DNA from: Bugula neritina
Taxonomy: Eukaryota > Bryozoa > Gymnolaemata > Cheilostomatida > Bugulidae
Direction: 5' to 3'
NCBI GenBank assembly: GCA_964035545.1
Contig: OZ037766.1
Coordinates: 2,215,501 to 2,279,500, forward strand
DNA length: 64,000 bases
Shown: piece by piece, positions 38,201-49,879 of the stretch
How positions within the stretch are numbered: the stretch's first letter is position 1
Layout of the letters: every line of letters starts with the position of its first letter
Position numbers and translations under genes: made by a program
The notes under the pieces: generated by a model
Told to the model about the DNA's origin: nothing
The model's database searches: none
The model's input: the letters and a program-made list of their open reading frames with translations, nothing else

Positions 38201-38927
38201 ACACGCACACACAGGCACGTACATGCACACACAGGCACAGTTTTATTAGTTAGTTTTCCGAGTGAAATTGATGATTGATTGTATAACATAGTTTGCCATG
38301 TACTGTCTTTAGGAAGTAGATCTTTGATAGACAGCGGTGAAATGGTTGAAATGAACAGCGTAGAAGAAAAGCCAAAGGAATTCACTGGTGGAAAGGGGCC
38401 AAACAGACATATCATAGACAGTCATGGCGCGGGACCAACAGTCATCACTTGGCTAAGTGGTATGTGGAAGGTGTATTACTCATATACCTGTAGTTAGAGC
38501 TACAGAAATACCTGGGGGTAAAGTTCATCTACAATAATAAATTTTTTCCAGGTCTGTTTGGTCTTCTACATACCTGATATACATCATACAAATAGAAACA
38601 TTAACAAATTATAAAGAAATGCACAATGATTAGATTAGGATCACAACAAAGAATGATTAAAAACTTATCCTGGAAAGTTTTTTAATTTTTAAACCTTGTC
38701 TTTTATGTAATATATATCTAAGGTAATTAGAATAATACTAATTACCTTCAAACTGATTATGTTGCTATGTTTGATCCTCTTCAGGGTTACCAGTGAGAGA
38801 AAACAGATTTACTTCCTGTCTTCCAGTTTTGCCCACGTTGTATCAGCAATCAGTTGGACTGAGTGACTATCCACTCAGAGGGGGTCAGTTTAGAAAAGAA
38901 GAAGTAAAAGGATTAAAAGATGAGTGA
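35268..38927 (+). CDS. Unrecognised 269-aa basic protein
   Basis: Six exons join in phase: 35268-35425, 36329-36452, 37093-37244, 37986-38071, 38313-38459 and 38785-38927 (stop TGA). The start MKVRPATTEYRTHFGPPTDN is the first ATG of exon 1, with an in-frame coding region straight after it. Later segments are NTLMEDWLKRTKNKHFGAF, a Lys/Glu-rich helix (EEHYKKKYEALLRRLQEKQK) that could form a short coiled coil, KLPGGGKGVWRHIKESYGAG, and a Gly/Leu/Arg tail. There is no signal peptide, membrane segment or enzyme motif. I do not recognise the family. The Pro/Tyr/Lys composition with one short helix would fit a cytoskeletal or axonemal protein, but that is inference. Coding status is strong because six exons keep phase. 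Confidence 0.85.
35528..35700. repeat. About 31-bp tandem repeat in intron 1 of the 269-aa gene
   Basis: Alternating units contain ACTACTGCATGCAATATATT and CTGTCTTTGTGACTATTAC. The same word TAATAACTAC recurs at 35569 and 35631, i.e. two 31-bp units apart. Confidence 0.8.
38138..38237. repeat. (CA)n-type microsatellite with CG interruptions
   Basis: CACACACGCACACACACG pattern in the intron between 38071 and 38313. The minus-strand open frame through it is a low-complexity artefact. Confidence 0.95.
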
Positions 38928-40340
38928 CTCATAGCCCTGATTACTAACAGATATCCTAATAACTCATTGGAACTTTGCAAATTTATATTTCTCAATAGAA
39001 AAACTTGAATGTAGCTGCAACTAAAAATGAAATTTTATTGTTTCCTGCTAACAATTTATTCTTCAAACTCTGTTTACCTTCTAGTTGCTGCCTGCTAAAA
39101 ATTAAACTATCTGAACAGCTAACTAAATCTATACTATGTGATCTATAATACATTATTTCTTCAAATTTTTTTCAACAAACTACTTCCTTGCTTATCTAAT
39201 TTTTATGCTCAACAAAGCAAAAAATGTTCGCATTAAATAAAACATATATGTCTATATACGAACCACCAGCAGTGCGACCATTTTGTGTAAAAACAAACTT
39301 AATGCATTGCAAACTCAGTTTTGGAATTATTATGAAAAAGCTCAAATTGTTTACAATATGTTATAACAGTATTAGTAGACTATGCATCTTGAACAACATG
39401 AGTATAAGTACATATGTACTGTAGCAATATTTAAGCAATCTGAAGTTAAATAACATAATGTCCAACCCAGAATAATTTCAAGCCAAGATATATTTGATGT
39501 CATTAGGATAATGGCCTCTGTCTAGGCTATAGCTCATAGTTTATTGCAAATTTATTCAAATCTGAAAAATATAACTGCCAAATTCTCTGCTTATTATAGT
39601 CTGGAAAATAAACTACAATTTCTTTTTTAAAACTTGGCAATATTAGTATTGAAACAATACGTACATGAATATTTTATTTATAGAAATCCTTGGCTTTTAT
39701 TTAATTTAGTTTTAAAAAATATTGTTGCTTAACTAAACTTTGAGACCAATGCTTTTAACAATTTCTCAATACTTTTGCTATAACTGTTTATGCTGATTAC
39801 TAGAATTATTTATTATCGCCCTTAAAAATTACCATGCAGATAATATCTTTACTTTACTTTCCATGATAAAATGCACTCGCACTGTGTATATTCTATAGTA
39901 AGAGTACATTATAGGTTTAGACAGTACAAGCTATAAATAATGATCAGTTGACTAAATTATTAATGGTTATATATTCTCTGTTGGTTACGTTAATGACTTG
40001 GTATTACCAAAGAGTGCATCTCTACTTTTCAATGTAATATATATATATATATATAATCTCATTATAAAGCTAATTTATTGTGAAAATATCTGACATGCAT
40101 GACTGACATAAATTATTCTATATTCAAAAAAAAATTTCGAAATATAAACATTAAACGAATATGTTGATGGTTCTGTCATTTATATAATTGAATGCAGAAT
40201 AAATTAAAATTGTTCAATTTGTGGGCACAGCTAGTGGGAGGCAACATTGATTTATAATCATTTTTTTAAACTTCATCCAATTAAATCTTGGTTTTTTCCA
40301 AGTCCAACTTAAAAACAAAATGCTGTAAATAATACACAGA
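38928..40340. other. Intergenic, no gene seen
   Basis: AT-rich spacer between the conserved gene block and the secreted-peptide cluster. It has a short (TA)n run near 40040. No coding or regulatory element can be supported. Confidence 0.5.
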
Positions 40341-40344
40341 CATC

Positions 40345-40524
40345 TAGTGGGCGTGGTTTATGAGCCATATATAATAAACCCGCTGCTATACTTTGCTTGT
40401 TTTCATTACCAAAAAGTGTTGGAACCTGCCTTATGTAGAAGTCCTGCATTCATATAAAATACATCGCCAACTATAGAACGCACTTCAAGTGTTTTCACAG
40501 ATAAGAACCAAACTGAAACTGCAA
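40345..40524 (+). promoter_or_regulatory. Promoter and untranslated first exon of peptide gene A
   Basis: TAGTGGGCGTGGTTTAT (GC/CACCC-like box) lies just upstream of CATATATAATAAA (TATA box, 40366-40378). The probable first exon ends at 40524 with CTGAAACTGCAA before GTAAGT. The same order of elements with closely similar sequence occurs at 52360-52439 ahead of peptide gene E. Confidence 0.7.
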
Positions 40525-41338
40525 GTAAGTGAAAAATTATTATATATTATATATTATGTTGCATTATATATTATTATATATATTGGATATATTTTCATCT
40601 ATTATATTATATAATGTATTATATTGCTGTTCGGTTTAGATTTCATTTTGAGCTTGAATAAAATTATTGCATCACATCAAACACATTATTTAATCAATCA
40701 ATTCAAGCTTCAAATATTAGCCTACTTCACAAAAGCACCATGAAACTTTTAAAAATAAGCTAAAGTACTATAACTATAATGTATATTATAGCTAGCAATT
40801 TTAAGCACTGAACAATACACATATGTTTATTCTCATAAAGTTATAAAGTATATATAATATATATAGCTATTTTATTGAAAATAATAAAACCATAATACAT
40901 CACACATATTGTAGCATTGTGATTTCACATGGATATACATGCATAATATAGCTCGTAATCTTGGTACACAGATATTGCTTGGTTTATTCCCATTATATCT
41001 ACTGCATATTACAAAATATTCTATACACTCTATAAAATTTATGTTGGCAGAAACATTTATTATATTTTAAAGAATCATATTTGTTCATGTTAGGTTACTT
41101 TGGTTCTTTACACTTTTTGTAAACAAAGACTATAATAGCTGAATATATAAAAAGAAATTCAAAGATTTTCAAGGGAATTAGAGTAAATTAACATCTGCAC
41201 AACTACATGATATTTTGTATATCTTAAACATATAAATAGTGTATAAAAAGTGACATTGCAATACTAAAGTTATGTTGGAATTGTAATTTAATCCAAGAAA
41301 TATAATAATATTTCAGACCTTTTATATTTACAGAAAAG

Positions 41339-41491
41339 ATGAGGATCCTGAATGCAAATCTGATTCAGCTGCTAGCCGTGGTACTTCTGGCTCTGACAAC
41401 CTTCGCTGCTGGGAGACAAGCTGGGGCCCCTAACCAAGTGTGTAGGTTTGTACCAGAAAAAGGAAGAATGATTTGCACAAATGGTAATTGA
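41339..41491 (+). CDS. Short secreted peptide A (divergent, two cysteines)
   Basis: Single coding exon, 50 aa, six bases after an acceptor (TATTTACAG). Residues 1-24 form a clear signal peptide (MRILNANLIQLLAVVLLALT). The mature part is about 25 residues with only two cysteines, CRFVPEKGRMIC, so it lacks the CxxDxDC motif of the other members. Its promoter and first exon nevertheless match those of gene E, so it belongs to the same family by descent. A possible donor (AATG then GTAATT) just before the stop leaves room for a further exon that I could not identify. No known family recognised. Confidence 0.65.
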   Translation: MRILNANLIQLLAVVLLALTTFAAGRQAGAPNQVCRFVPEKGRMICTNGN

Positions 41492-42495
41492 CAGCAGCTG
41501 ATGAAAGCATACATTCACAACTATTTAGCTTCGTACTTCTCAGAAAATTTTACTAGAAGAAAATTACTTGCAATGTATTTTCTTATGTAATAAAGCTTGA
41601 TAATAAAAGAGATCAATGTATAGTTGATTTTATAGCAGCTAGAACTTTTCTTATACAATAAACGCGTACTTTTTTAACTAAATACCTAATTCGGTACTAT
41701 GAAAACTACATACAATACTTCATTTTTGGGATAACTATAATATATGCAGTATTTTATTATTGAGAGACTTTTGAAACTTATACTAATTATTTCTATGATT
41801 TTATTTGAAAGCAATGCATATGATGCATTGAGCCAAAACAGCAATTCTTTTGCTATAACAAGATTTTAATATTCGCTTTTAGGAATTAGTATTTAAGAAC
41901 GTCATGACGTATTCCTTGCTTAATCTTTATGTCTATTTTTAATAGGTAGCTTTTAAATGAAGTAGAATTTTAAATAATATTTATTAAATTTAGTATTTAG
42001 TCAAACTGAAAAATATAAAATAATTTTACAGCTATAAGCTCCCTTAACAACTACATTAAGTCAAAATGTGAATGAAAAAAGCAAGAGTTTATACGTGAGC
42101 AAAACGTTATCAATATTAACTCAAGTGTTGAAGAGTTGTCTCTACATGAACAGAATATATTGATGACGTATTACTCTACGTAGGCTATTATTAGATGTCA
42201 CAACTCTTCAAGGAAACAGGCTGAGTATGATATGAGTCGGGCATTTTGATTGGCTAATGATCCAGCTGTTTAAGTTGCATATAATAATATTACAAAGAGT
42301 GAAAGATAAAAATAACAATTGCGTCACAACAGATAAAATTATCATATTGGGTTGAGTTTCATTAGTTGTGCAACAATTTATCAGAGATTTATAAAAACTT
42401 TACGTTTTTTGCAAAATATTTTAAAGTGATATGATTGGTCTATCAACGGGAAACTACATTGTTATTATTATCATAAGTTAGCTATATACTTGCTA
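41492..42495. other. Spacer between peptide genes A and B
   Basis: AT-rich, no supported gene. Any further exon of gene A would lie here or beyond, but none is convincing. Confidence 0.4.
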
Positions 42496-42499
42496 TTCA

Positions 42500-42629
42500 C
42501 AGTATATATAAGCTATTATAAACACGTGTGAATACATACATAGGACATCAGGTTGATCTTATCACTACTACCAGCACACTGTCAAATTGACTCCTATTAT
42601 ACGTCCGTGACTTGAGCAAGCTAACTCAG
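42500..42629 (+). promoter_or_regulatory. Promoter and probable untranslated first exon of peptide gene B
   Basis: A TATA box (AGTATATATAAGC, about 42502) is followed by a leader ending at 42629 with CTAACTCAG before GTAATC. The matching acceptor (ATATTATAG) is at 43199, seven bases ahead of the coding start. Confidence 0.55.
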
Positions 42630-43206
42630 GTAATCATAGCTTTGTTATTTTTTCGTTTTACTGTTTGTTTGCTGTAATGTGGGGTATTTTTAGGCACCAA
42701 AAAGCAGCTACAATAAATATATGTACTTTGTAGGATGCAGCAATTTAGTTTTTGATTTGTCAATATTTTGTAAACTGAGTAACGTTTTCAGCTGTGAAAC
42801 TTGTAATAATAATAATTTTTGACTATTTAGCACTCTAGAATCACGTGCCAATATTGTGCATTATCTAATAATATATCTATTTGTCTTTATATACTACTAT
42901 AAGCATTTTATAGTATCACTGAATTGGTGTGATGTTTGATGTGTAGTATAATATGATATTAAAAGCGCAAATATTATAAATATACAGCATTATCATCTTA
43001 TTCAGAGTATATTATAATATTATAGAGAAACTTTGAATGTATTTCTAGTTAGACATTCATTAGATAAAAGCATTAATAGAATTAATAGAAATGTTTCAAC
43101 ACTTAGGTCTAATATAGCTATTATAAATGTACAAAATTTAGTTTATTCAGAAGGCAGCACATTATAGAGTGTATTTATTATACTGGTTCTATATTATAGC
43201 TATAAT

Positions 43207-43392
43207 ATGAAGATTGCGAACTTTCCTATGCTGCAAATGGTTGCCATACTGCTGCTGTCACTGATAGCGTTTGCTGCCGCTGGACTCAGACCATGTTACA
43301 CTGATGACGACTGTGACCCCCCTATGGATGTGTGCAGAGAAATTTCGTTTGGAGGTGGTTTCGTGAAGGTGTGCCAGTATAGCGATGAGTAA
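43207..43392 (+). CDS. Secreted cysteine-rich peptide B
   Basis: 61 aa in one coding exon. The signal peptide MKIANFPMLQMVAILLLSLI..AAAG is followed by an acidic mature part with four cysteines: LRPCYTDDDCDPPMDVC, then 12 residues and a last C. Spacing is C-x5-C-x6-C-x12-C. The leader opening MKIANF is identical to gene E. CxxDxDC is reminiscent of WAP- or EB-type small disulfide domains, but there are too few cysteines for either. Function unknown; a secreted defence, signalling or effector peptide are all possible. Confidence 0.82.
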   Translation: MKIANFPMLQMVAILLLSLIAFAAAGLRPCYTDDDCDPPMDVCREISFGGGFVKVCQYSDE

Positions 43393-43591
43393 ACTTGTCT
43401 TCAACCCCAGAAACCATCATATCCTAAAACAGTGTTTTTAAAGCCAATTAGTATAAATTTTGATTGCAAATGCAAAACATCTTGTCATAATATCTAGCTT
43501 TTAAAGTTTACAGAAATATTCAATAAAATTGACTAGTAAAGTTACTGCTGCATTTGATCTATGGATCTTTTATAGGTTACCTTTCACGCAA
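43393..43591. terminator. 3' UTR of peptide gene B with polyadenylation signal
   Basis: AATAAA at about 43521, roughly 130 bp after the stop codon. Confidence 0.5.
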
Positions 43592-43796
43592 GTTTATAGT
43601 CGCCATCCCTGTGAGAAACCCCTGATAGAAAGGGTTTTTGTTAAAGCGGGCCAAGGGCTTATTTAAATGAAGCACAGGAGCAATTATGACTGGATGCTCT
43701 TCCTAACATCACTAATGGCCTTTGTCAGGGCTCGAACCCATAACCTTCGTGTTTACTAGGCAAACGATCTAACCCCTAGACCACAGCTGCTTCCTC
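43592..43796 (-). mobile_element. SINE copy 2 with tRNA-like head
   Basis: On the minus strand the element starts GGAAGCAGCTGTGGTCTAGG. The A box (TGGTCTAGGGGTTAG) is followed by a B box, GGGTTCGAGCC (43729-43739 on plus). The body contains TGTTAGGAAGAGCATCCAG and an AAAACCCTTTCTATCAGGGG tail. This is the intact form of the element at 16868-17024. The GGAAGAGCATCCAG block resembles the conserved centre of some animal SINE families as I remember them. Confidence 0.85.
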
Positions 43797-44892
43797 TTAT
43801 ATAAGTTAACGCACGGCATGAATTATACCCTGTAGATTTGTAAGGCAATGCCGTTATCTCATGCTATATATAGTAGGTATGTATACATAACAAATAAATG
43901 CGTGCAACAGTGGCACAACAGGATATCCAGGAAGCCTTTGACATCATCAATATGATAAATATAGTTGTAAGCGACCAGTGCATAAATATGTTCAACCAAC
44001 CGTGGCATATTATGCCACATATAGCGTGGATTACTAATATAAGTGTATAGAAATTACCATGATTCCATGTCCAGCAGTTTACTCTGAATCCTAAAGTCTA
44101 AACATTGTACTAATGCATAGAAGACTATATTGAAACTATTCAAGGAAAAAGCAAAATGCACATCGGTTTAATTTTGACAACAGTTTTGTATCTGCTTATA
44201 TGACTTCATGCAGCTCAATGCCATTTTTAATCTTGTTTGTGTAAAAGTCATCTAACTTTTCTAGAAAAATTATATTATATTTGGACCACATAACATGCAG
44301 CTTAGCCAATACAATTAATGAACATTACATATTAAACTGATTAATTTGAGTTAGAACCGAACTCAATACAGTAATGTAACTAGTGGCAGTGGCTGAAATT
44401 GTCCATCTGGATTGCTCTCAAATGCTTCAATACTTAATGTCAAGCTACCTATAATAATACCAGCATTCAAGCTGTTAGCATATAATATATAGCATTATAT
44501 GGTTTATAAATTGCTGATTAGTGGTAATTGGTTCCATTTAATGTCTAAACAAAAGAAAGAGTGTTATAAGGAGACATATTTGATAACTTTTATCATGTGT
44601 TGGCTGATAAACATTATTTTACTAGAATATCTTTTATCATTTAGATCTGTGCATAACAAAACAACTAGTAGCAACTATAAGCATACATTAATTTAACATA
44701 TTATTTAACTCCTATTCTTCAGCAAAATGCTTTCATAAAAAGTAAGGCATGTGGCTAAATACATATTGTTTTGTTTCTAATGTTGAGTGTCTGAGTGTAT
44801 GTCAGCTCTACTCTACTATATATATATTTGATTTGTATTTACAGTAGTTTGGTTCTTAAACTGGATTTCAGCTTAAAATTTGATGATTAAGA
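43797..44892. other. Spacer ahead of the tandem duplication
   Basis: AT-rich, with no supported gene or regulatory element. Homology between the two duplication units begins only at about 44893. Confidence 0.5.
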
Positions 44893-45593
44893 CTTATTTC
44901 TGATCTTGAATCTGTATTAGAAGTTCATTATCTGTTCCAATGCTTGCTTGCTTCAGGCTGTAAGCAATTTGTAGTAATCTACTTCACCGTGTATAGTAAA
45001 TATAGTTTCAGTGCTGAAATTAGTACAAACTTTTAGTTAAATTTAAGGGGCACTGCTGTTAGTAGCTGCATAGAACATTGTGTAAAGCATGATTATAAAA
45101 GTAAAAGCTGTTTTTGCAAAATCACCAACTAATTTTATTGTTTGAAAATAAAATAGCTAACTGCAATGAAGGCAAAAACTTAACAAAATAATTTTCAACA
45201 ACATATAGGCATCAACATTATATAAATTGATTATCAAAAGAAATGCCTTTATGTCGTAAATTCTGCATCCGTCATACCATTATTGCGAGTTGAGCGTCGA
45301 ATCGCTGTAACAAATGGCAAGATAAATTGATTAAAAATATTGCACAAAATGAAAACTAAGAAATAATTTACCAGAAGTACCAATAATCTTTACCAATTTG
45401 CTATGATGTAAAGTTAACTAGAAACATGTAAAACAAAGCATAATATGTTAACATGTATAATGACCTTGAACATTATAACTACTATAACTGCATATAATAG
45501 ATGTTGCAAACATCTGGTATGTTTTCTAACAATTTTAGAAAAAAAATTTTAATGGCTCTGCATTAACTTTGTTATAGAAACTGCCTTTTTTAC

Positions 45594-45658
45594 TATATAT
45601 ATAAAGGCTGTGTTTCACAGTACAGATAATTTAGAAAGTTCAAGTGATTGAACTTTCT
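45594..45658 (+). promoter_or_regulatory. Plus-strand TATA box followed by a conserved hairpin (unit 1)
   Basis: TATATATATAAAGG at about 45594 is followed some 30 bp on by the inverted repeat AGAAAGTTCAA-gtga-TTGAACTTTCT (45633-45658). Both arms contain GAAnnTTC, the heat-shock-element core. The arrangement is kept in unit 2 at 47490-47551. It faces towards, i.e. antisense to, peptide gene C. Confidence 0.45.
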
Positions 45659-45932
45659 ACAATCTTCTGTCTGAAAGTTATATTGACTGCATGACCAACT
45701 GTCTCACTCTATATAAACTTATATATTCCATGTCAGAGAAAAACAACAACATTTAAGAAGTTGTTCCCTCTTTTTATTTATAAAGTTTTTGTTAAATTTC
45801 ACAAAATAAATGCGTAGGTTTTTATATATTTGCGATATCTTTGTTGTTGAACACATGTTATTATTGTTTTCAAAGATTTCATGTAAACATGAAGCAAGCA
45901 AAGCAGGGAAACTTATACAACTCTTACATAAC

Positions 45933-46139
45933 TCACCAATTAATGGTTTTTGATGGCAGACAAAAACTTAAAATTTTCCCATCTCGTATGCCTGGGGCTA
46001 GTTGACACGTCCACCAATCAGTGCAGTCCTCATCTGACACACAAGGTCTCAGGGTAAGGGAAACTGAGTTGTGTGCCAGCAACAAAATTGATGCAATTAA
46101 AAGGAGCAACAATGAGGAAAAATAATTTGAAATATTCAT
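45933..46139 (-). CDS. Secreted cysteine-rich peptide C
   Basis: 68 aa, single exon on the minus strand. The signal peptide MNISNYFSSLLLLLIASILL..SVSL is followed by LRPCVSDEDCTDWWTC, 14 residues, C, and a short tail. Spacing is C-x5-C-x5-C-x14-C. A TATA-like sequence on the minus strand (about 46233-46247) lies some 100 bp ahead of the ATG, so the gene may be unspliced. Close paralog of gene D in the next duplication unit; the C-terminus differs because the stop codon has moved. Function unknown. Confidence 0.82.
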   Translation of the reverse strand: MNISNYFSSLLLLLIASILLLAHNSVSLTLRPCVSDEDCTDWWTCQLAPGIRDGKILSFCLPSKTINW

Positions 46140-47489
46140 GTTTATTGTTGCAATGTTTTCCTTAATAAGTATTCACACTATAAAAGCTTAGAATAAAATG
46201 CAGTAACACTTACAAGGTACAAAATAGGTGAAGCATATATAATTATAACTTATCTCTAACTCTTAGGAAGTAACATATGGCAAAGTTTGACGTCATGTGA
46301 TTATTATACTTAAGGATTGGTTAAAATATATACATCAAACCAATAATACAACAGCTTTTATAACATGAGGCAACAAAAATTATTATAGTTGTTTTTTTGA
46401 GCAGTTTTAAAAATATAAAACTTAGAGTTGTCTACTCAAAACATCATTTTAATTTATAGTTTTATTATTGTAATAAACTCATGAAGGGAGTGAAGATTCT
46501 GGCATACATAACTTACAGAAACTATTATTGATACCACATTACTTGCTATAGGTAGTGTATAGTTTTGTTTTACAACAGGTGAGTAAGTCCCCCACGGAAC
46601 AATTATTGTCTACCCTCATTTAGTATAAGATTAGATAGAGTAAACATGCATGCTTTACTCAGTGTCTACTTATACAGGTGATTCGGGAAAATTATTGCTT
46701 TAAGCTAATACGGTTGGATAAGCTATGACAGAGAATAGCAGTAGCATAATAACTATCATATACTGCACAGACTATAGTTATTTACTACAAAGCTTATTTC
46801 TGATCTTAACTCTACGCGAGAAGTTCATTATCTGTTATAATACTTGCTTTAGGCTGTAAAAAATTTAGTAGTCTACTTCGCTGTGATTAGTCAATAAAGT
46901 TTCAGTGCTGAAATTAGTACAACATTTCATTTAAATTTAATTGACACTACTGTTAGCAGCTGGAAAATTGTGTGTATAGCATGATCATAAAAGTAAAAGC
47001 TGTTTTTGCAAAATCGCCAACTAATTTTATTGTGTGAAAATAGAATAGCTAACTGAAAGCAAAAACTTAACTAAATATTTTTCAACAATATATGGGCATC
47101 AACTTTATATAAATTTATCAAAAGAAATACCTTTATGTCGTAAATTCTGCATCCGTCATATCATTATGTTCAATTCTAGCGCCAAGCTGTAACAAATGGT
47201 AAGATAAATTGACTAAAAGTATTGCAGAAAATAAAAAAGACAAAATAATTAGCCATTATTATAGGTGCCGATAATGTTTAGCAAATTGCTACGCTGCATG
47301 TAGCTTCTTCATTGGTTAACTAGACGCATGAGAAACAAAGCATATTAACATATATACTGATGTAATGCCCTTGAACAAGATTCACTATATGCATATATTA
47401 GATATTGCAAATATTTGGTATGCTTTCAAATAATTTTAGAAAAGAAATTTGATCGGCATTAACTTTGTTGAAGAAATTGCCTTTTCTAC

Positions 47490-47551
47490 TATATATAAAG
47501 CATGTGCATTACAATACAAATAATTTAGAAAGTTCAAGTGATTGAACTTTC
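47490..47551 (+). promoter_or_regulatory. Plus-strand TATA box and hairpin, unit 2 copy
   Basis: TATATATAAAG at 47490 and the inverted repeat AGAAAGTTCAA-gtga-TTGAACTTTC at 47527-47551. The counterpart of 45594-45658 with the hairpin kept, bar one terminal base pair. Confidence 0.45.
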
Positions 47552-47842
47552 CAACCTTCTTCTGCTTGAAAGTTATATTGACTAACTAACTGTCTCACTC
47601 CCTGCATAAACTTATATATATTTAGTGTCACAGGAAACAACAACATTCAGGAAGTTGTACCTTGTTTTTATTTAGGAAGTTTTTGTTGAATTTCACAAAA
47701 TATATTCGGATTCCTTCGTAGGTTTTCATTTGATTTCGATAATTTTGTTTTTGAACACATGTTATTATTTTTCTCAAAGATTTCATGTAAACACGAAGCA
47801 AGCAAAGCAGGGAGACCTATACAACTCTTATATAACTCACCA

Positions 47843-48037
47843 TTAAGAGCTTTTTGGTGGCAGACAAACAGTGATGGAACTCCAATCCTCTCTGCCTGGG
47901 ATTGGTTGACACGTCCACCTATCAGAGCAGTCCTCGTCTGACGCACAAGGTCTCAGGGAAACTGAGCTGTGTGCCAGCAACAAAATTGATGCAAATAAAA
48001 TGAGCAACAATGAGGAAAAATGATTTGACATATTCAT
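47843..48037 (-). CDS. Secreted cysteine-rich peptide D
   Basis: 64 aa, single exon on the minus strand, tandem paralog of gene C. The signal peptide MNMSNHFSSLLLILFASILL..SVS is followed by LRPCASDEDCSDRWTC, 14 residues, C and LPPKSS. The leader differs from C by few residues while the stretch between cysteines 3 and 4 is largely rewritten (PIPGREDWSSITV against LAPGIRDGKILSF). A TATA-like element recurs at about 48133-48147. Function unknown. Confidence 0.82.
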   Translation of the reverse strand: MNMSNHFSSLLLILFASILLLAHSSVSLRPCASDEDCSDRWTCQPIPGREDWSSITVCLPPKSS

Positions 48038-49879
48038 ATCTATTGTTGCAATGTTTTCCTTAATAAGTATTCACACTATAAAAGTTTGTAAGAATTAATA
48101 CAGTAACACTTACAAGATACAAAATAGGTGAAGCATATATAATTATAACGTATCTCTCTAATTCTTGGGAAGTAACATATGGCAAAGTGTGTCGCCATGT
48201 GATTATTATACTTAAGGATTGGTTAAAATATATACATGAAACAAATAATACAACAGCTTTTATAACATGAGGCAACAAAAATTATTATAGTTGTTTTTTA
48301 AACTGTCTTAAAAATATAAGACATTAGAGTTGTCTACTCAGAACACCAGTTAAATCTATAATGTTGTATTAAAGTGGGCAAAGGGAGTATTAGCACATTA
48401 GGTAAAATATTTATTATGTACATTCTGATATATGTAACTTACGGAAATGGATATTGACACCACCTTACTTGTTAGGTAGTGCAGTTTTGTTTTACCACGG
48501 GTGAGTAAATCTTAGTAGCCTATAGCTATTATAGGATTAAATAGAGTAAACATGCATGTTTTACTCAGTGTCTAACTGATATAGGTGATTTGAGAAAATT
48601 TATTGCTTTAAGCTAATACAGTTGGATAAGCTATGACAGAGTTAACAGCAGTAGCATAATAAATATTATACCGCATGGTATATAACTACTTACTACAATA
48701 AATCCAGCTATATATAACATATGACTCTAGCCTGCGAATGGAAATAGCATATATATTTGATAGATTAAAAGTTGCTGCGTTTCATAAACCGCTGGTGTAT
48801 TTAGCTACTATAAGTAGTAATATCTGTGTTAAATCATCAATTAGGTGAGCCTACTTAAAAACAATGTTTAGACAGAGGAGATAACTCTATAGGGATATGC
48901 AGCTACAGCATCAAGGAAATTGTAACTGGTGGTTAAAAACTATATAAGAGATGCAATAATTTCAGGGAATTTTTGACCATTTGGCACTCCATATAATATA
49001 GAACCAGGAAAGTGCAGGTGGAGCATGCATATACTTTTATACAGTGAAAATGCATAATTTTTAATGCTATTGCACCACATGCCATTTTCTAAGGTAATAT
49101 TTAAGACAAAATATGCATTTATTTAACTGAATATGTGCTCTGGTAAAACTAGCTCTGTTCTATTTTGACGTTGCCAGCAGTGCGTCAAGCCTGAAATAAT
49201 AAACAAATATATCTAGTGAGTGAAGAGCAGCGCAATATAATAACTAATTTCACTATTTCATTTGCACTGTATAGAACGCTAAGACTTACCGGCTAATAAA
49301 ATAATTCTTTAATATTAAATTTCTGCATTGCTGCAAATTTTTAGCTGCATGAATCATAAGTTTTTTTGTTTGCTGTATTAATTACTAATAGCCAATAATA
49401 TTTCAACACGCACTGTGTATAAAGACTTTTAACTAGTTTATGTACTCATGCACTGTATTATTTTTGACGAAATTTCAAAATTTTCGAAGATATTGAGACC
49501 AACTGGCTGAATAAAAATTAGTTGAGTACGTTTCAAATTAGCTTACAGTTTTCATTCATTTTTAAACATAAGCATGGCCCAGGATTTCTACCCATAGTTG
49601 TGATAGAGCAGATACAATAATTTATGATTACGTAAAGCCATCACAACTCTCACCCTAACAATACTCTAGGAGTCTCAAGGATATTAAAGCTTCAGCTTGG
49701 ACAGAGATCTACTTTGATGAGCTGATAGAAATACACCCCAGCACAGCCTAACTTGTAAAAACATAAGTGAGAATTATGGGATGTTCTAGTTGTAGAGAGC
49801 TCGCCATGGCTATACATGCCCTAATGCAGCTCTACAGCATTACAGTATTGTTCAGCATAGCAAAGGGTTGAGTTCAATT

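Larger units (their letters stand above)
44893..46792. repeat. Tandem segmental duplication, unit 1 (about 1.9 kb)
   Basis: Unit 1 begins CTTATTTCTGATCTTGAATC and is matched by unit 2 from 46793. The two run parallel end to end with point changes and small indels, and each carries one minus-strand peptide gene. Confidence 0.93.
46793..48695. repeat. Tandem segmental duplication, unit 2 (about 1.9 kb)
   Basis: Second copy of 44893-46792, starting CTTATTTCTGATCTTAACTC and ending near 48695 with TATAACTACTTACTACAATA, which parallels the end of unit 1. Confidence 0.93.

Noticed and set aside
38104-38415. 103-aa minus-strand frame rich in Cys/Val/Arg
   Set aside because: Produced by the CA microsatellite; the plus strand carries a phase-matched exon of the 269-aa gene.
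47668-47946. 92-aa minus-strand open frame overlapping peptide gene D
   Set aside because: It is a shifted frame across gene D and its 3' flank; the family alignment with genes B and C fixes the other frame.
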